64,000 bases of DNA from Hydrotalea sandarakina (GTDB lineage Bacteria > Bacteroidota > Bacteroidia > Chitinophagales > Chitinophagaceae), in the NCBI RefSeq assembly GCF_003254115.1, contig NZ_QKZV01000002.1, positions 310,001 to 374,000 on the forward strand, in the 5' to 3' direction. Positions 47,572 to 57,539 of this stretch are shown here, piece after piece; position 1 is the stretch's first letter; every line of letters starts with the position of its first letter. A program made the translations under genes and the position numbers. The notes beneath the pieces were generated by a model. That model was given only the letters and a program-made list of their open reading frames with translations. It made no database searches and was not told the DNA's origin.

Positions 47572-47636
47572 GCTTGATAATTGCAAATTTCCAACCAAAA
47601 AAATGGAAATGCAATATCAAAAAAAATTCAATATTT

Positions 47637-50600
47637 ATGATTAAGCCATCCTATGTAATTCCTAGGCTGCTGTTGTTTATTTTTTTAACAATAGTAAGTC
47701 AATCAAAAGCTACTAATTATTATGTTGATCCTTCTTCTACCGCTTCTACCCAAAACGGATCATTGAACACTCCATGGAAGTCCCTTGCTTCTGTAAACAG
47801 CAATATGTATTCTTTTAAAGCGGGCGACACCATTTTTTTTAAGCGTGGGCAAACTTTTGTTGGTAACCTAAATATTACAGTATCGGGTAGTGCTGGGAAA
47901 CCAATTGTGTTTACTACTTATGGTAGTGCATCTGCACCGCCTGTTTTTCAATATGCATTGCCCGATAGCAAATCGAATGCCGCACGTAATGCCATTTATA
48001 TGTATCAGCAAAGCTATATTGAAATAAATGGTATTAAGATTACGGATACAACCATGAATCCTAATGACCATACCATAACTTCAAATGTGGGATATGGTGT
48101 TTCAATGGATCAATGTAATTATGTTAAACTTAGGAATTTAGATATTTCTTTAGTTGGTGTTGGGGTTTCTTGGGATGGAAGTAGTAATAACTTAATGGAT
48201 AGCTGTAAGATTTATAATATGCGTATGGTTCGAAATACCCCAACCAGTGTCAATAATAACGATGATTATGGTGCTAATGGTATTGTGGTTGGCGGCAGTA
48301 ATAACATTGTTACCCATAACTTATTTCAAGATTGTTGGGCAATGAGTTATGACTATGGATGGGATGGGGGAGCGGTAGAAATGTTTGGGTCTGCCATTAA
48401 CAATAATACATTTATGTACAATACCTCTATTAATAATAATGGCTTTACTGAAATTGGCAGTAATGCCGGTGGTACTTGTAATAATATGTTAGTAGCTTAT
48501 AACCTACTTATTAATAATGGTTCATTAGCGTATTTACAGAACAGTGGTACCTTTGCTATAACAATTAATAACCTTCAGTTTTATAATAATAACATTATAG
48601 AAACAGTAAACCAACTAACATTGCCTACTTATATGTTGGGAATGCAGGCTACGTCTTCAATTCAAAATATTATTATTTTAAAAAATAACATTTTTTGGTT
48701 AAATACCGGCATTAGTGTAATTAGCTCGGGTAGTGCAAGTAAATTCACCAATGGTCAAATGGTGCACCAAAACAATTTGTATCATATAATTAATGGCGGA
48801 AAAACAAATTTTACTTTAGATCCAACAGAAACATTGTTAGGTAATACAACTGCCGTGTTTACGAATACCAGTAATTCAGATGCTTCACAATGGAATTATA
48901 CATTATTAAATCCCGGTCCTGCAATTGCTACTGGTCAGGGTGTTGGTTTATCAACTGATTATGCCGGCAATTCAGTGCCGTCATCTAAACCCGATATTGG
49001 CATGTTGCAGCATACTACTAATGTTGCAGCAACTAATCCATTGTCTATTAGTGCAGTTGCCGGAAAAATTACATGTAATGGCGGTACTACTACAGTTGCC
49101 GTTACTGCTACAGGTGGTACATCGCCTTATACAGGAACCGGAAATTTTACTGTGGGTGCCGGTACTTATACTTACAAGGTAACCGATGCCAAAGGCGATA
49201 CAGCTAGCACCACTGTAACTATTACGCAACCAACTCCAATTACCGTAAGTGTAGTTACCGGAAATATAACAACCTCCACCGGTACTACATCTGTTACTGC
49301 AACTGCGTCGGGTGGTGCAGGCGGTTATACCTACAGTATTGATGGTGGAAGTTTTCAAACCTCTTCTACTTTTTCAAATATTGGTTTGGGAAATCACACT
49401 GTTATTGTAAACGATGCGAATGGCTGTAGTGGATCAAAAAGTTTTACAATCGTTCAATCTATAAGTTCTACTACAACTTTAAAGGCAAGTGCAACTGCAG
49501 GTAATATTTCATGTAACGGCGGAACAACTTCTGTTACGGTTACTGCTACAGGTGGTACATCGCCCTATACAGGTACGGGAACTTTTACAGTAAAAGCAGG
49601 AACATATACCTACACAGTTAAAGATGCAACCGGTGCTACTGCTTCAACTTCAATAACAGTTACAGAACCAACAGCCATCGGTGTTAGTATTAATACAGGT
49701 ACTATTACCGTTTATAATGGAAGTACTTGGGTTACTGCTACTGCCACTGGGGGTGCAGGCAGTTACAATTATAGTTTAGATGGTGGAAGTTTTCAATCAT
49801 CCGGAAGCTTTTCAAATGTAATGGCGGGAACGCATACAATAGTTGTTAAAGATGGAAACGGCTGCTCATCTGCAGCGCAAAACTTTACCTTAACACAACC
49901 ATCAGGAACAGATACTGTACGGGCAACTGCAGTTGCCGGAACTATAAAATGTAATGGTGATAAAACTACTGTTACTGTAAGTGCAACCGGTGGTACACCG
50001 CCTTACACAGGCGCTGGTACCTTTACTGTGGGTGCCGGCACTTATACTTACAAGGTAACTGATTCAAAAGGGAATTATGGTGTAATTACTATTACGATTA
50101 CTGAGCCACCTGCTTTAACTATTTCTGTACCTATTCCAACTATAGCGCCTTACAATACAACTACAACAGTTGCTGTATATGCTTCAGGAGGCACAGGGGC
50201 ATTTTCATATAGTTTAGATGATAACACTTTTCAAAGTAATAATTTGTTTTATAATGTAACGGCAGGTAATCATTTGGCAATTGTTAAAGACGCTAATGCC
50301 TGTACAGCTCAACAATCATTTACTATTGCCCCAGCAACTACAACTACTGATAGTTTTAAATTGGAGATTAAAGCTTTTCCTAATCCTACACACAACCAAT
50401 TTAAATTGCGAGTAAAATCGGGTAGTAACCAACGTATATCCATTTATGTTTATAATTCCAATGGTCAACTTGTTTACAGTTTACTAGATGGGGCGCCCAA
50501 TAATGACTATAATTTTGGAAGTAATTTTTCTACCGGTATGTTTTATGTGAAGGTACAACAAGGTACTACCGTTCAAACTTTAAAGATTATGAAACTATAA
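47637..50600 (+). CDS. Secreted right-handed beta-helix protein with SprB-type repeats and T9SS sorting domain
   Basis: A 987-residue protein. The ATG at 47637 gives a signal peptide (LLLFIFLTIVSQSKA); the upstream codon at 47574 is almost on the promoter. Residues about 25-460 form a parallel beta-helix with polysaccharide-lyase-like opening NYYVDPSS and many Asn-rich turns (NNIVTHNLFQDC, NNTFMYNTSINN). Three tandem repeats of exactly 146 residues follow, each containing SprB-like segments (GGTSPYTGTG and GGAGGYTYSIDGG). The C terminus FPNPTHNQFKLRV to TLKIMKL is a type A Por (T9SS) sorting domain. It is probably delivered to the cell surface and may bind or cleave a polysaccharide; catalytic residues were not recognised. 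Confidence 0.87.
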   Translation: MIKPSYVIPRLLLFIFLTIVSQSKATNYYVDPSSTASTQNGSLNTPWKSLASVNSNMYSFKAGDTIFFKRGQTFVGNLNITVSGSAGKPIVFTTYGSASAPPVFQYALPDSKSNAARNAIYMYQQSYIEINGIKITDTTMNPNDHTITSNVGYGVSMDQCNYVKLRNLDISLVGVGVSWDGSSNNLMDSCKIYNMRMVRNTPTSVNNNDDYGANGIVVGGSNNIVTHNLFQDCWAMSYDYGWDGGAVEMFGSAINNNTFMYNTSINNNGFTEIGSNAGGTCNNMLVAYNLLINNGSLAYLQNSGTFAITINNLQFYNNNIIETVNQLTLPTYMLGMQATSSIQNIIILKNNIFWLNTGISVISSGSASKFTNGQMVHQNNLYHIINGGKTNFTLDPTETLLGNTTAVFTNTSNSDASQWNYTLLNPGPAIATGQGVGLSTDYAGNSVPSSKPDIGMLQHTTNVAATNPLSISAVAGKITCNGGTTTVAVTATGGTSPYTGTGNFTVGAGTYTYKVTDAKGDTASTTVTITQPTPITVSVVTGNITTSTGTTSVTATASGGAGGYTYSIDGGSFQTSSTFSNIGLGNHTVIVNDANGCSGSKSFTIVQSISSTTTLKASATAGNISCNGGTTSVTVTATGGTSPYTGTGTFTVKAGTYTYTVKDATGATASTSITVTEPTAIGVSINTGTITVYNGSTWVTATATGGAGSYNYSLDGGSFQSSGSFSNVMAGTHTIVVKDGNGCSSAAQNFTLTQPSGTDTVRATAVAGTIKCNGDKTTVTVSATGGTPPYTGAGTFTVGAGTYTYKVTDSKGNYGVITITITEPPALTISVPIPTIAPYNTTTTVAVYASGGTGAFSYSLDDNTFQSNNLFYNVTAGNHLAIVKDANACTAQQSFTIAPATTTTDSFKLEIKAFPNPTHNQFKLRVKSGSNQRISIYVYNSNGQLVYSLLDGAPNNDYNFGSNFSTGMFYVKVQQGTTVQTLKIMKL
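49041..50340 (+). repeat. Three tandem 438-bp coding repeats (SprB-like)
   Basis: Repeat units begin at 49041, 49479 and 49917, a constant spacing of 438 bases (146 codons). Each unit opens with a short A-x-A-G-x-I segment and has two related half-units of about 73 residues. The third is slightly shorter and more diverged and runs into the sorting domain. Confidence 0.85.
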
Positions 50601-50627
50601 ACATGAATATACAATACATTCCGGAAA

Positions 50628-50668
50628 AATTAAAAATGAGGTTCTGCATTCGGGCCTCATTTTTAATT
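50628..50668. terminator. Bidirectional terminator between beta-helix gene and polysaccharide cluster
   Basis: Fourteen-base arms (50628-50641 and 50655-50668), a 13-base loop and T-runs on both strands. The right arm overlaps the stop codon region of the initiating transferase gene. Confidence 0.88.
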
Positions 50669-52070
50669 AATAAGCATTTTTTTCACCTTTTATAACATTG
50701 TACACAGTTAAGAAAAGTATTCTTATATCTAGCCATATAGTCCAATTTTCTAAATACCATAAATCATTTCTAACCCGCATAATAATTTGCTCATCATTAA
50801 AAATTTCGCCTCTATACCCATTAACTTGTGCCCAACCTGTAATGCCCGGTTTTAGAAACTGACGAATCATATAATGATCTACCATTTTAGAAAAATCGTT
50901 GGTGTGTTTTACCATATGTGGTCTGGGGCCAACTAAACTCATTTCACCTTTTAATACATTTAAAAATTGTGGAAATTCATCTAAGCTTGTTTTACGAATG
51001 AAACGTCCTATTCGTGTAACCCTGCTATCATTTTTGGTAGCTTGCTTGGTATCAGCATCTTTATTGATACGCATACTTCTAAACTTGTAACAATAAAAAG
51101 GTTTATTGTTTTTTCCGGTTCTTATTTGTTTAAACAAAATTGGCCCGGGCGACTCTAAATAAATTAATAAACCCAGTAATGGGAATAACCACGATAAAAT
51201 AAAAATTACAACCAAAGCACTTACAACAATATCTAAAATTCGTTTCTTTACCCGGTTGCCAATATCTTCCAAAGGTTCACTTCTAAAGGATAAAACCGGA
51301 AGGTCTCTTATATAATCAATAAGTACAGGTTTGGTAAAAAAAACTGATAAATCGGGTACTACTTTAAATCGAATGCATTTCATTTCTGCATCTTTCATTA
51401 ATTGATATATGTAATGATTTTGCTCTGGTGAAATTGTAGAAAATATTTCTTGAACATCTAAATCTTCAGCAACTTTTATGGTTTTGGTAATGTCGGGAAA
51501 TATTGGATGATGTGTTAATTCAGAAACGTTTTCGCTATTTTCAACAAAACCAACTAAACGCATATTTAATCCTTCTTCTTCAAAATAGCTTTCAAGTTTT
51601 CTGGCCGTATCATTATATCCTATAATCATTACTTTGCTCAGTAAATTACTTTGTTTTCGAAAGTATTTTTTAATGCTTAAATACAAAAACCGATTGATGA
51701 TAAGACCGGTGCCAAAAATGGTAATTGTTGAAATAATAAAAAAGCGCGATAATTTAAACTCTCTTGATAGGAATAAATAAAACAGCATTATTACAATCCA
51801 TAAAAAATAAACCTGCGCACTTCGTTTCGTAAAAGTTTCAAAATGTAAAATGCTTTTTTCATTATAAATACCAAAGTAAAATGAAATGATTATCCAGCTT
51901 GCATTAATTAAAAGCCAAAATAAAAAGTATGATGAATAAAAACTTTCAGGAATGTTTTCATTCATAATTTCATACAAGAAAATGCGTGACAAAAAATAGC
52001 TTAGATTTAGAATGAATAAATCCATCCCAATTAAGCTGGCTTGTAAATAATACTTTAATTGCCTGTTCAT
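50667..52070 (-). CDS. Polyprenyl glycosylphosphotransferase, WcaJ-like initiating enzyme
   Basis: A 467-residue inner-membrane enzyme that transfers a sugar-phosphate from an NDP-sugar to undecaprenyl phosphate to start a repeat unit. Four N-terminal helices and a CoA-binding-like central domain ([14 protein letters not shown]) precede the catalytic PF02397 domain from about 283. That domain shows [47 protein letters not shown] and SLVGPRPHM. It is the last gene of the polysaccharide operon. The sugar is likely glucose or galactose, as in WcaJ, but is not proven. Confidence 0.93.
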   Translation of the reverse strand: MNRQLKYYLQASLIGMDLFILNLSYFLSRIFLYEIMNENIPESFYSSYFLFWLLINASWIIISFYFGIYNEKSILHFETFTKRSAQVYFLWIVIMLFYLFLSREFKLSRFFIISTITIFGTGLIINRFLYLSIKKYFRKQSNLLSKVMIIGYNDTARKLESYFEEEGLNMRLVGFVENSENVSELTHHPIFPDITKTIKVAEDLDVQEIFSTISPEQNHYIYQLMKDAEMKCIRFKVVPDLSVFFTKPVLIDYIRDLPVLSFRSEPLEDIGNRVKKRILDIVVSALVVIFILSWLFPLLGLLIYLESPGPILFKQIRTGKNNKPFYCYKFRSMRINKDADTKQATKNDSRVTRIGRFIRKTSLDEFPQFLNVLKGEMSLVGPRPHMVKHTNDFSKMVDHYMIRQFLKPGITGWAQVNGYRGEIFNDEQIIMRVRNDLWYLENWTIWLDIRILFLTVYNVIKGEKNAY

Positions 52071-52118
52071 AAAATATATGAAAATTATCGATTACAATTC
52101 ACTTTTTATAATCAGGTG

Positions 52119-53240
52119 TTACAAGGTTTCTTTGATGGCTACTTTTTTTTGTAAGTAATTTTTAGCAATATTTTCAACAATGCGCTCTGCTGTTTTGCCA
52201 TCCCATAAAGGTGGTACAGTGCCTTTTTTCCATTTATTTTGAAGAATTAACTGAATACATTGATGCATTTTTTCCATATCGTCACCAATTAACTCATTGG
52301 TACCCATGGTAATTGTTTCGGGCCTTTCGGTTGAATTGCGTAATGTTATGCAAGGAATTTGAAGTACTGTAGCTTCTTCTGTTATGCCACCGGAATCAGT
52401 AATAACTCCTTTGGTATGTTGTACTAAATATATAAATTGCAGGTAGGGTTGCGGGTCAATCATAATTAATCGCTCATATTGTATCTCAAGTTGATCAATA
52501 ATATGCTTAGTTCGTGGATGTACCGGGAAAATAACCGGATAATCAGATGTTGCTAACATTATCTCCTTTAATAAAGAATTTAGTTTTTCCGGATTATCAA
52601 CATTGGATGGGCGATGTAGCGTAATTAAAAAGTAATTTTTATTTGTTAATTGATATTGGTTCCAAAAATCGGGTTGAATAGTTTTATGAAGATTGTGATA
52701 CAACGTATCAATCATCGTATTTCCCACAAAATGTATTTTGTTTTCCGATACTTGTTGTTTACGTAATAATTCATTGGCGTAGTTACTGGTTGTATAAAAA
52801 TGATCGCATATAGAATCGGTAACTATTCTGTTTATTTCTTCCGGCATTGTCATATCACCGGACCTTATGCCGGCTTCAACATGCGCTACATCTATACATA
52901 ATTTTTTTGCTGTAATGGTGCATGCCATTGTTGAGGTAACATCGCCAACTACTATTACTAAATTAGGTCTATTATTTAAAAGCTCTTTCTCAAACTTTAC
53001 CATAATAGCAGCGGTTTGCTCAGCTTGTGTACCGCCGCCGCATTCTAAATTTATATCAGGCTCAGGTATGTTTAATTGTTCAAAAAAATCGCTACTCATT
53101 TTTTTATCATAATGTTGTCCGGTATGTACAAGTCTATACATAATGGGTGTACCGTTATTTTGAGCTTTTTTTATGGCATGAATGATAGGTGCAATTTTCA
53201 TAAAATTGGGTCTTGCACCTGCTACTAAAGTAATTAACAT
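52119..53240 (-). CDS. wecB: UDP-N-acetylglucosamine 2-epimerase, non-hydrolysing
   Basis: A 373-residue enzyme interconverting UDP-GlcNAc and UDP-ManNAc. Signatures are VAGARPNFMKIAPI, VHTGQHYDKKMS, VVGDVTSTMA, HVEAGIRSGD, LITLHRPSNVDN and the GITEEATVLQIP ligand loop. The usual next enzyme, UDP-ManNAc dehydrogenase (WecC), is not in the window, so the product may be used directly or converted by the adjacent Gfo/Idh and reductase-like proteins. It lies 39 bases downstream of the reductase-like gene. Confidence 0.94.
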   Translation of the reverse strand: MLITLVAGARPNFMKIAPIIHAIKKAQNNGTPIMYRLVHTGQHYDKKMSSDFFEQLNIPEPDINLECGGGTQAEQTAAIMVKFEKELLNNRPNLVIVVGDVTSTMACTITAKKLCIDVAHVEAGIRSGDMTMPEEINRIVTDSICDHFYTTSNYANELLRKQQVSENKIHFVGNTMIDTLYHNLHKTIQPDFWNQYQLTNKNYFLITLHRPSNVDNPEKLNSLLKEIMLATSDYPVIFPVHPRTKHIIDQLEIQYERLIMIDPQPYLQFIYLVQHTKGVITDSGGITEEATVLQIPCITLRNSTERPETITMGTNELIGDDMEKMHQCIQLILQNKWKKGTVPPLWDGKTAERIVENIAKNYLQKKVAIKETL

Positions 53241-53279
53241 ACATTAAGGTTTGGGATGAAGTAATGGGATGAGAATAGT

Positions 53280-54158
53280 TTATAAACTATTGAACTGTGG
53301 TTGTAATTCGTGGGTATTAATTAATGTTACCATTTCCTTTATATTGTTTTTGCTTGAGGCACCAAATAAAATAGAAGCAATATTGGGTAAGGAATTAACA
53401 TAATCAACAGCTTCTTTGGGCGAAATGGCGCCACCTGCTAAAACTTGCATAGCAATTACTCTAACTTTTTTAGTTTGTAATGTTTGTTCATATAATGCTT
53501 TTCCTCCCGACATTCTAAATCCATCTTTATTTATGGAAGTACATATAATTGGATTTTCAATGCCTACACTTTCCAACATATCAACCAGTTTAGGCAAGTT
53601 CATAGTAATAAAACCGGGTTCGGCATTGTATTTTTTAATGATATAGTCGTTAAATGCTTTTAAAATATCTTTCATGCCTAACCCAATTAAAAGGTCAGTT
53701 ATTACATTTTGTAGAAATATAACCGGTGTGTCAATTCCTTTGAACATTTTCATTTCAGCATCAATCATCAATTCCATCATTGATATATAATCCTTCGATA
53801 CAAAAGCAACCCCTCCTTTCAATAAGCTTCCAAAAAAATTACCGGGTACATACTGTTTCATTGCCCCCATAATTCCCAACTCGGTTACAGCATTTGCATA
53901 TTTGTGTGCATATGGCATGCATGGATAAATTTTATACCCTTTATATTTCTCAGGATTACTTCTAATGGCATTGCATATATTCGCTATTCTATCGTGGGTT
54001 GTACACATAAAAGTGTTAATGCCACAGTCTCTTGATTGATCTAACACTTTAAGTATGGCAGCATCTTCTTTAAATTTAATTGCCTGTGCTCTGGATTTTT
54101 CATCAGATATATGGTTCACGCCAAAAAACTGATTATCTCCAAATAGTATTCTTTCCAT
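53280..54158 (-). CDS. Aldo/keto-reductase-like TIM-barrel protein, polysaccharide cluster
   Basis: About 292 residues. The frame opens at 54191, but ATG 54158 comes one base after the upstream stop codon, so that start is preferred. The C-terminal half (VRVIAMQVLAGGAISPKEA, then ASILFGASSKNNIKEMV) resembles the cofactor-binding end of aldo/keto reductases, and the N-terminal strand-helix pattern fits a TIM barrel. The usual AKR catalytic Tyr/Lys motif was not recognised, so activity is uncertain. Tight coupling to the Gfo/Idh gene suggests joint modification of a nucleotide sugar. Confidence 0.58.
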   Translation of the reverse strand: MERILFGDNQFFGVNHISDEKSRAQAIKFKEDAAILKVLDQSRDCGINTFMCTTHDRIANICNAIRSNPEKYKGYKIYPCMPYAHKYANAVTELGIMGAMKQYVPGNFFGSLLKGGVAFVSKDYISMMELMIDAEMKMFKGIDTPVIFLQNVITDLLIGLGMKDILKAFNDYIIKKYNAEPGFITMNLPKLVDMLESVGIENPIICTSINKDGFRMSGGKALYEQTLQTKKVRVIAMQVLAGGAISPKEAVDYVNSLPNIASILFGASSKNNIKEMVTLINTHELQPQFNSL

Positions 54159-54159
54159 T

Positions 54160-55173
54160 TTAGTTATTTTTAAAATTTTTAATTTGTTCAATGGCCATAT
54201 CTGTTAATAATGCACTTTCAAAAGTGTTAATTATATTGGGTACTTTTCCTTGAACTGCTTTGATAAAATAATCTACTTGTAATGAGTATTCTTCGCCTCT
54301 CAAATAAAAATCAACCGGTTGTGTTAATTCGTTAATATGCCTTATGTTCCAGCCTTTGGTATAATTTGTTGGGCATTGATTGTCTTTAAAAAACACTTTT
54401 AATTCAGTAGCATCTACAATTATTTTTCCATTTGTGCCAATGATTGTGAGTGAGGTTGACATTTTTCTGTAAGTTTCATCACTCCAATTAACGGATAGTA
54501 CTCCTGAAATTTTTGAGCTGGTTTCTAATAATGCATATACAGCATCTTCAACAGTATCTGAATAAAATGATTTTAGTATAGAGCCATGCACATTTTCAAC
54601 CGGCGCTATTAAATAGTTTATTAAATCAATTACATGTGATGCGTAATCCATTAGACATCCACCTCCTTCAGTTGGTTTTGAACGCCATGTATCCTGTTTG
54701 GGTTTAACAACTACCGGGCCATAAGCTTCCCCGGTAAAGTGTTGAATTTTTCCTAAAAAACCCTCTGATATCAATTGTTTCGCTTCTTCAAATGTTCCTA
54801 AGAATTTGTTATGATAACCAACTTGATTAATCAGTTTTTTTTCTTTTGCTAACTGAACCAATGTTTTTCCTTCATGTGTGTTCAATGAAAAGGGTTTTTC
54901 TACAAATACGTGTATATTTCTTTTAAGTAATTCACTTACAATTTCTGTATGATATTTTGTGGGTGCTGCTACAAAAACTGCTTCAGGTTTTTCTGCCTCT
55001 AACATTTTTTTATAATCACTATAGCAGTTAAATGAACCATATTTCGATAAAACATCGGTTACTAATTTAGATGTATCTGTTACACCTACTACTTTAACAT
55101 CACTATGTGCACCTAAAATTGCCAAATGTGATATGCCCATTTTTCCGGCGCCAATCAATGCTACCTTTATCAT
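54160..55173 (-). CDS. Gfo/Idh/MocA-family NAD(P)-dependent sugar oxidoreductase
   Basis: A 337-residue cytoplasmic dehydrogenase. The N-terminal Rossmann motif is VALIGAGKMGISHLAIL, and the dinucleotide-domain signature EKPFSLNTHEG contains the conserved Lys. The substrate-domain motif GGGCLMDYASHVIDLI has a candidate catalytic His. Its start overlaps the stop of the DUF354 gene by four bases (ATGA), and the aldo/keto-reductase-like gene starts one base after its stop. It probably oxidises or reduces a nucleotide-linked sugar such as UDP-GlcNAc derivatives; the substrate is unknown. Confidence 0.88.
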   Translation of the reverse strand: MIKVALIGAGKMGISHLAILGAHSDVKVVGVTDTSKLVTDVLSKYGSFNCYSDYKKMLEAEKPEAVFVAAPTKYHTEIVSELLKRNIHVFVEKPFSLNTHEGKTLVQLAKEKKLINQVGYHNKFLGTFEEAKQLISEGFLGKIQHFTGEAYGPVVVKPKQDTWRSKPTEGGGCLMDYASHVIDLINYLIAPVENVHGSILKSFYSDTVEDAVYALLETSSKISGVLSVNWSDETYRKMSTSLTIIGTNGKIIVDATELKVFFKDNQCPTNYTKGWNIRHINELTQPVDFYLRGEEYSLQVDYFIKAVQGKVPNIINTFESALLTDMAIEQIKNFKNN

Positions 55174-56198
55174 ACGTATTGTAATTTTAAAATTTCGTTT
55201 TTTAATAATTTATAAGCTGCCTCTCCTTTATGCATCAGTTCTAAATCCGGTTGTTTGTTATTTAAGTTGTGAAGAAATGCTTCTACCTTATCCGGTGTTA
55301 ATGCTTTTTCATGAAACATTAAATTCTTTTGAATGATATATCTATCAACATCTAACAATTCATCTTGATATACTGAAATAGTAGGTATGCCTAAAATGGC
55401 TAATTCTCTTGTCATAGATCCGCCTGCACCAATAAAAAGGGTACATTTTCTTGCTATTTCATCAAAGCCAATGGGTTTGTCAGCAACTACTATGTTTGAA
55501 AATTTCGACTGGTGATAATGTTCTGATTGTGCTTTATCACGTGGAAGGATAATAATATTGTATTTATTCTGTAATGCAATTATCGTATCATCTAAAAAAT
55601 TTTTTTTGCCATTGTAATATTGTGCTGTTTGTGGTTCAGGACGTATGTAAATATTTATTTGAGTATCATTATTATTTTTTCGTTCATTTTGAATAGCAAT
55701 TCCTTTTTGCCATAAATAGATACCTTCTTTTACACCCGGATATTGTTCAATTTTTTTAGATGAAATTCCATTTTTTGCGATTTTATTAATGGCCAGTGTT
55801 TCCGGAATAAAAACCTTTGTGGCACAATAAAAACCTGCTTTATTTCCAATAGCGTGTTCGTTGTCATTTGTATAAATAGATGGGATGCCCAATAACTTAG
55901 CCACTACCGGAGAGTGAAATGAGCTTTGTGATACTGCAACATCAATTTTTTTATTCTTTAAAAATCTGTATAGTTGATAAACACGTATGGGATATCCAAA
56001 TATTTTTTTTACAATATTTTTTCCATAGTGTTCGCCTATAGGTGTATGTGTTAATCCTTTTTGATTCAATAATGCAATTGTATTGGCTAAAGGCCTTGAT
56101 GTAATAATTACTTCATGTCCATCTGCTTCTAATTCCTTAATAAGTTGATAAAACATATTAACATGAGGAGAATTCGAAAGATCGAACCATATTTTCAT
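55170..56198 (-). CDS. DUF354 family protein, glycosyltransferase-B-like fold
   Basis: A 342-residue cytoplasmic protein. The opening MKIWFDLSNSPHVNMFYQLI is the DUF354 hallmark, and SSFHSPVVAKLLGIPSIY and FIGAGGSMTRELAILGIP recall the MurG/UDP-GlcNAc 2-epimerase superfamily. Members are found in archaeal and bacterial surface-polysaccharide clusters and have no firm reaction assigned. A nucleotide-sugar binding or transfer role is likely from fold and context. It overlaps the Gfo/Idh gene by four bases. Confidence 0.84.
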   Translation of the reverse strand: MKIWFDLSNSPHVNMFYQLIKELEADGHEVIITSRPLANTIALLNQKGLTHTPIGEHYGKNIVKKIFGYPIRVYQLYRFLKNKKIDVAVSQSSFHSPVVAKLLGIPSIYTNDNEHAIGNKAGFYCATKVFIPETLAINKIAKNGISSKKIEQYPGVKEGIYLWQKGIAIQNERKNNNDTQINIYIRPEPQTAQYYNGKKNFLDDTIIALQNKYNIIILPRDKAQSEHYHQSKFSNIVVADKPIGFDEIARKCTLFIGAGGSMTRELAILGIPTISVYQDELLDVDRYIIQKNLMFHEKALTPDKVEAFLHNLNNKQPDLELMHKGEAAYKLLKNEILKLQYV

Positions 56199-56233
56199 AA
56201 TGTATAATTTAGATTTTTTCCCATTGCAAAAAT

Positions 56234-57508
56234 TTAACCGGCTAAATTGGTTTCATCAATTACATATCGATGTTTTGCATTTTCTGCCGTTAAAAATGGT
56301 GTATTAAATATCATTTCATATTTTTCAAAATGTAGATGTTTTTTTATTGCATTTAAGTATATATCGTATTCACACAGACTTTTCGTATTATCTACATTTA
56401 AGCATATTTTGATGGTGTTTTTATTAAATGTTACTTGAAATTGTTTTACCGTTGGATCGTTTCGAAATAAAATATTAAAGAAGGCTGCATGTAAAACTTT
56501 CTTATTCATATCAACCACAAAGTCATAACTTCTGCCAATTACATTATCTATGATTGGGTAATTTCTTTTACACTTGCAAACATTTTCTTTAGAGAAAAGT
56601 ACTTTATCGCCTGTAAAATAGCGCAACATAATGAAGCCTTCATTGGCTAAGTCTGTACTTATCAAATTGTTTTCTTTATCTGTTTCATACCAACTTCTGG
56701 TGGAAATTAAATGCATTTTTTTGTGTTCACATTCAAATGCTGAAATGCCTGCTTCGTTACAACCATATTGATTATAAACGTTTGTTTTAAATGCTGTTTC
56801 AATATTTTTTCTGTTTTCTTCTGTTAATACTTCCGCAGAACTTACAATGCCTTTAAGATGAGGAAATGTGATTTCCGGCATTTTATTATTAATATAAGTT
56901 GCCATTTTATCTAATGCGGTTGCGTAGCCGTATATCAATTTTGTTTTTCTTTTTTTAATATCATCAATATAGTGTTGTATATTTTCATCATTTAGTGTAA
57001 AGGTTGAATAACATTTTATGTTTAATAATTTGTAGAATATATTATGTTGTGTGCTTGATTTTATTATTGCTGAACCTGAAATAAATGCTATTCTATCACC
57101 TACTACAAATTTTGTTACTTCCCATGAAAGTAATAATCCTGCCCACATAAATGATTGTGCAAGCTGGGTAGTATAGTACACTAATGGTGTTCCGGTTGAA
57201 CCACTGGTTCCTTTTTTAAATAATTTCTTTTTAAAATTTTTATTTTTTAGGCCATCTTCATTTTTTCTTACTAAGTCCTTAGTTAAAATGGGAAGCTCTT
57301 CATAGCTTTTATAGTTTCTATAATAGTCTGTATTGGTTTGAGCTAATGCAAATATTCTGTCTAATCTTTCCTTTTGAATTTTTTTTATTTCATTACTATT
57401 AAAATATTGTTCTCGGCGCAAATAAGCAAGCTGCTTTCTAATATTTGTACCTCTGGCAATATCTATTATTAATAACCTTAATTGGCCTATCCAATAATTG
57501 AAAAGCAT
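56234..57508 (-). CDS. CapK-like adenylate-forming enzyme (phenylacetate-CoA ligase homologue)
   Basis: A 424-residue protein related to phenylacetate-CoA ligases and to CapK proteins of capsule clusters. The ATP-binding P-loop is KGTSGSTGTPLVYYTT, later motifs are IYGYATALDKMATYI, VYNQYGCNEAGISAFEC and the GDKVLFS region. In surface-polysaccharide loci such proteins may activate an acyl group for sugar decoration; this is inference. It precedes the DUF354 gene by 35 bases and follows a glycosyltransferase by 31. Confidence 0.85.
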   Translation of the reverse strand: MLFNYWIGQLRLLIIDIARGTNIRKQLAYLRREQYFNSNEIKKIQKERLDRIFALAQTNTDYYRNYKSYEELPILTKDLVRKNEDGLKNKNFKKKLFKKGTSGSTGTPLVYYTTQLAQSFMWAGLLLSWEVTKFVVGDRIAFISGSAIIKSSTQHNIFYKLLNIKCYSTFTLNDENIQHYIDDIKKRKTKLIYGYATALDKMATYINNKMPEITFPHLKGIVSSAEVLTEENRKNIETAFKTNVYNQYGCNEAGISAFECEHKKMHLISTRSWYETDKENNLISTDLANEGFIMLRYFTGDKVLFSKENVCKCKRNYPIIDNVIGRSYDFVVDMNKKVLHAAFFNILFRNDPTVKQFQVTFNKNTIKICLNVDNTKSLCEYDIYLNAIKKHLHFEKYEMIFNTPFLTAENAKHRYVIDETNLAG

Positions 57509-57539
57509 ATTCTTAAAATTGAAAATAATTTTAGAGATT

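Larger units (their letters stand above)
47284..47636. other. AT-rich 353-base intergenic region with hairpins and DnaA-box-like sequences
   Basis: No gene is seen. From left to right it holds the terminator at 47340, an imperfect inverted repeat (AACGCTTAC 47444-47452 with GTAAGTGTT 47473-47481), nested inverted repeats TGTGGA (47497) with TCCACA (47528) and AAGTA (47506) with TACTT (47516), and the promoter candidate at 47564. The minus-strand reading TTTTCCACA around 47497-47505 fits a DnaA-box consensus. Confidence 0.7.

Noticed and set aside
48981-49358. Minus-strand frame rich in Cys and Ser within the beta-helix gene
   Set aside because: It is a shadow of the repetitive Thr/Gly-rich coding repeats and has no homologous pattern.
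49041-50340. Regular repeats considered as a CRISPR array
   Set aside because: The period is 438 bases, in frame, and the units are protein repeats with no short direct repeats or spacers.
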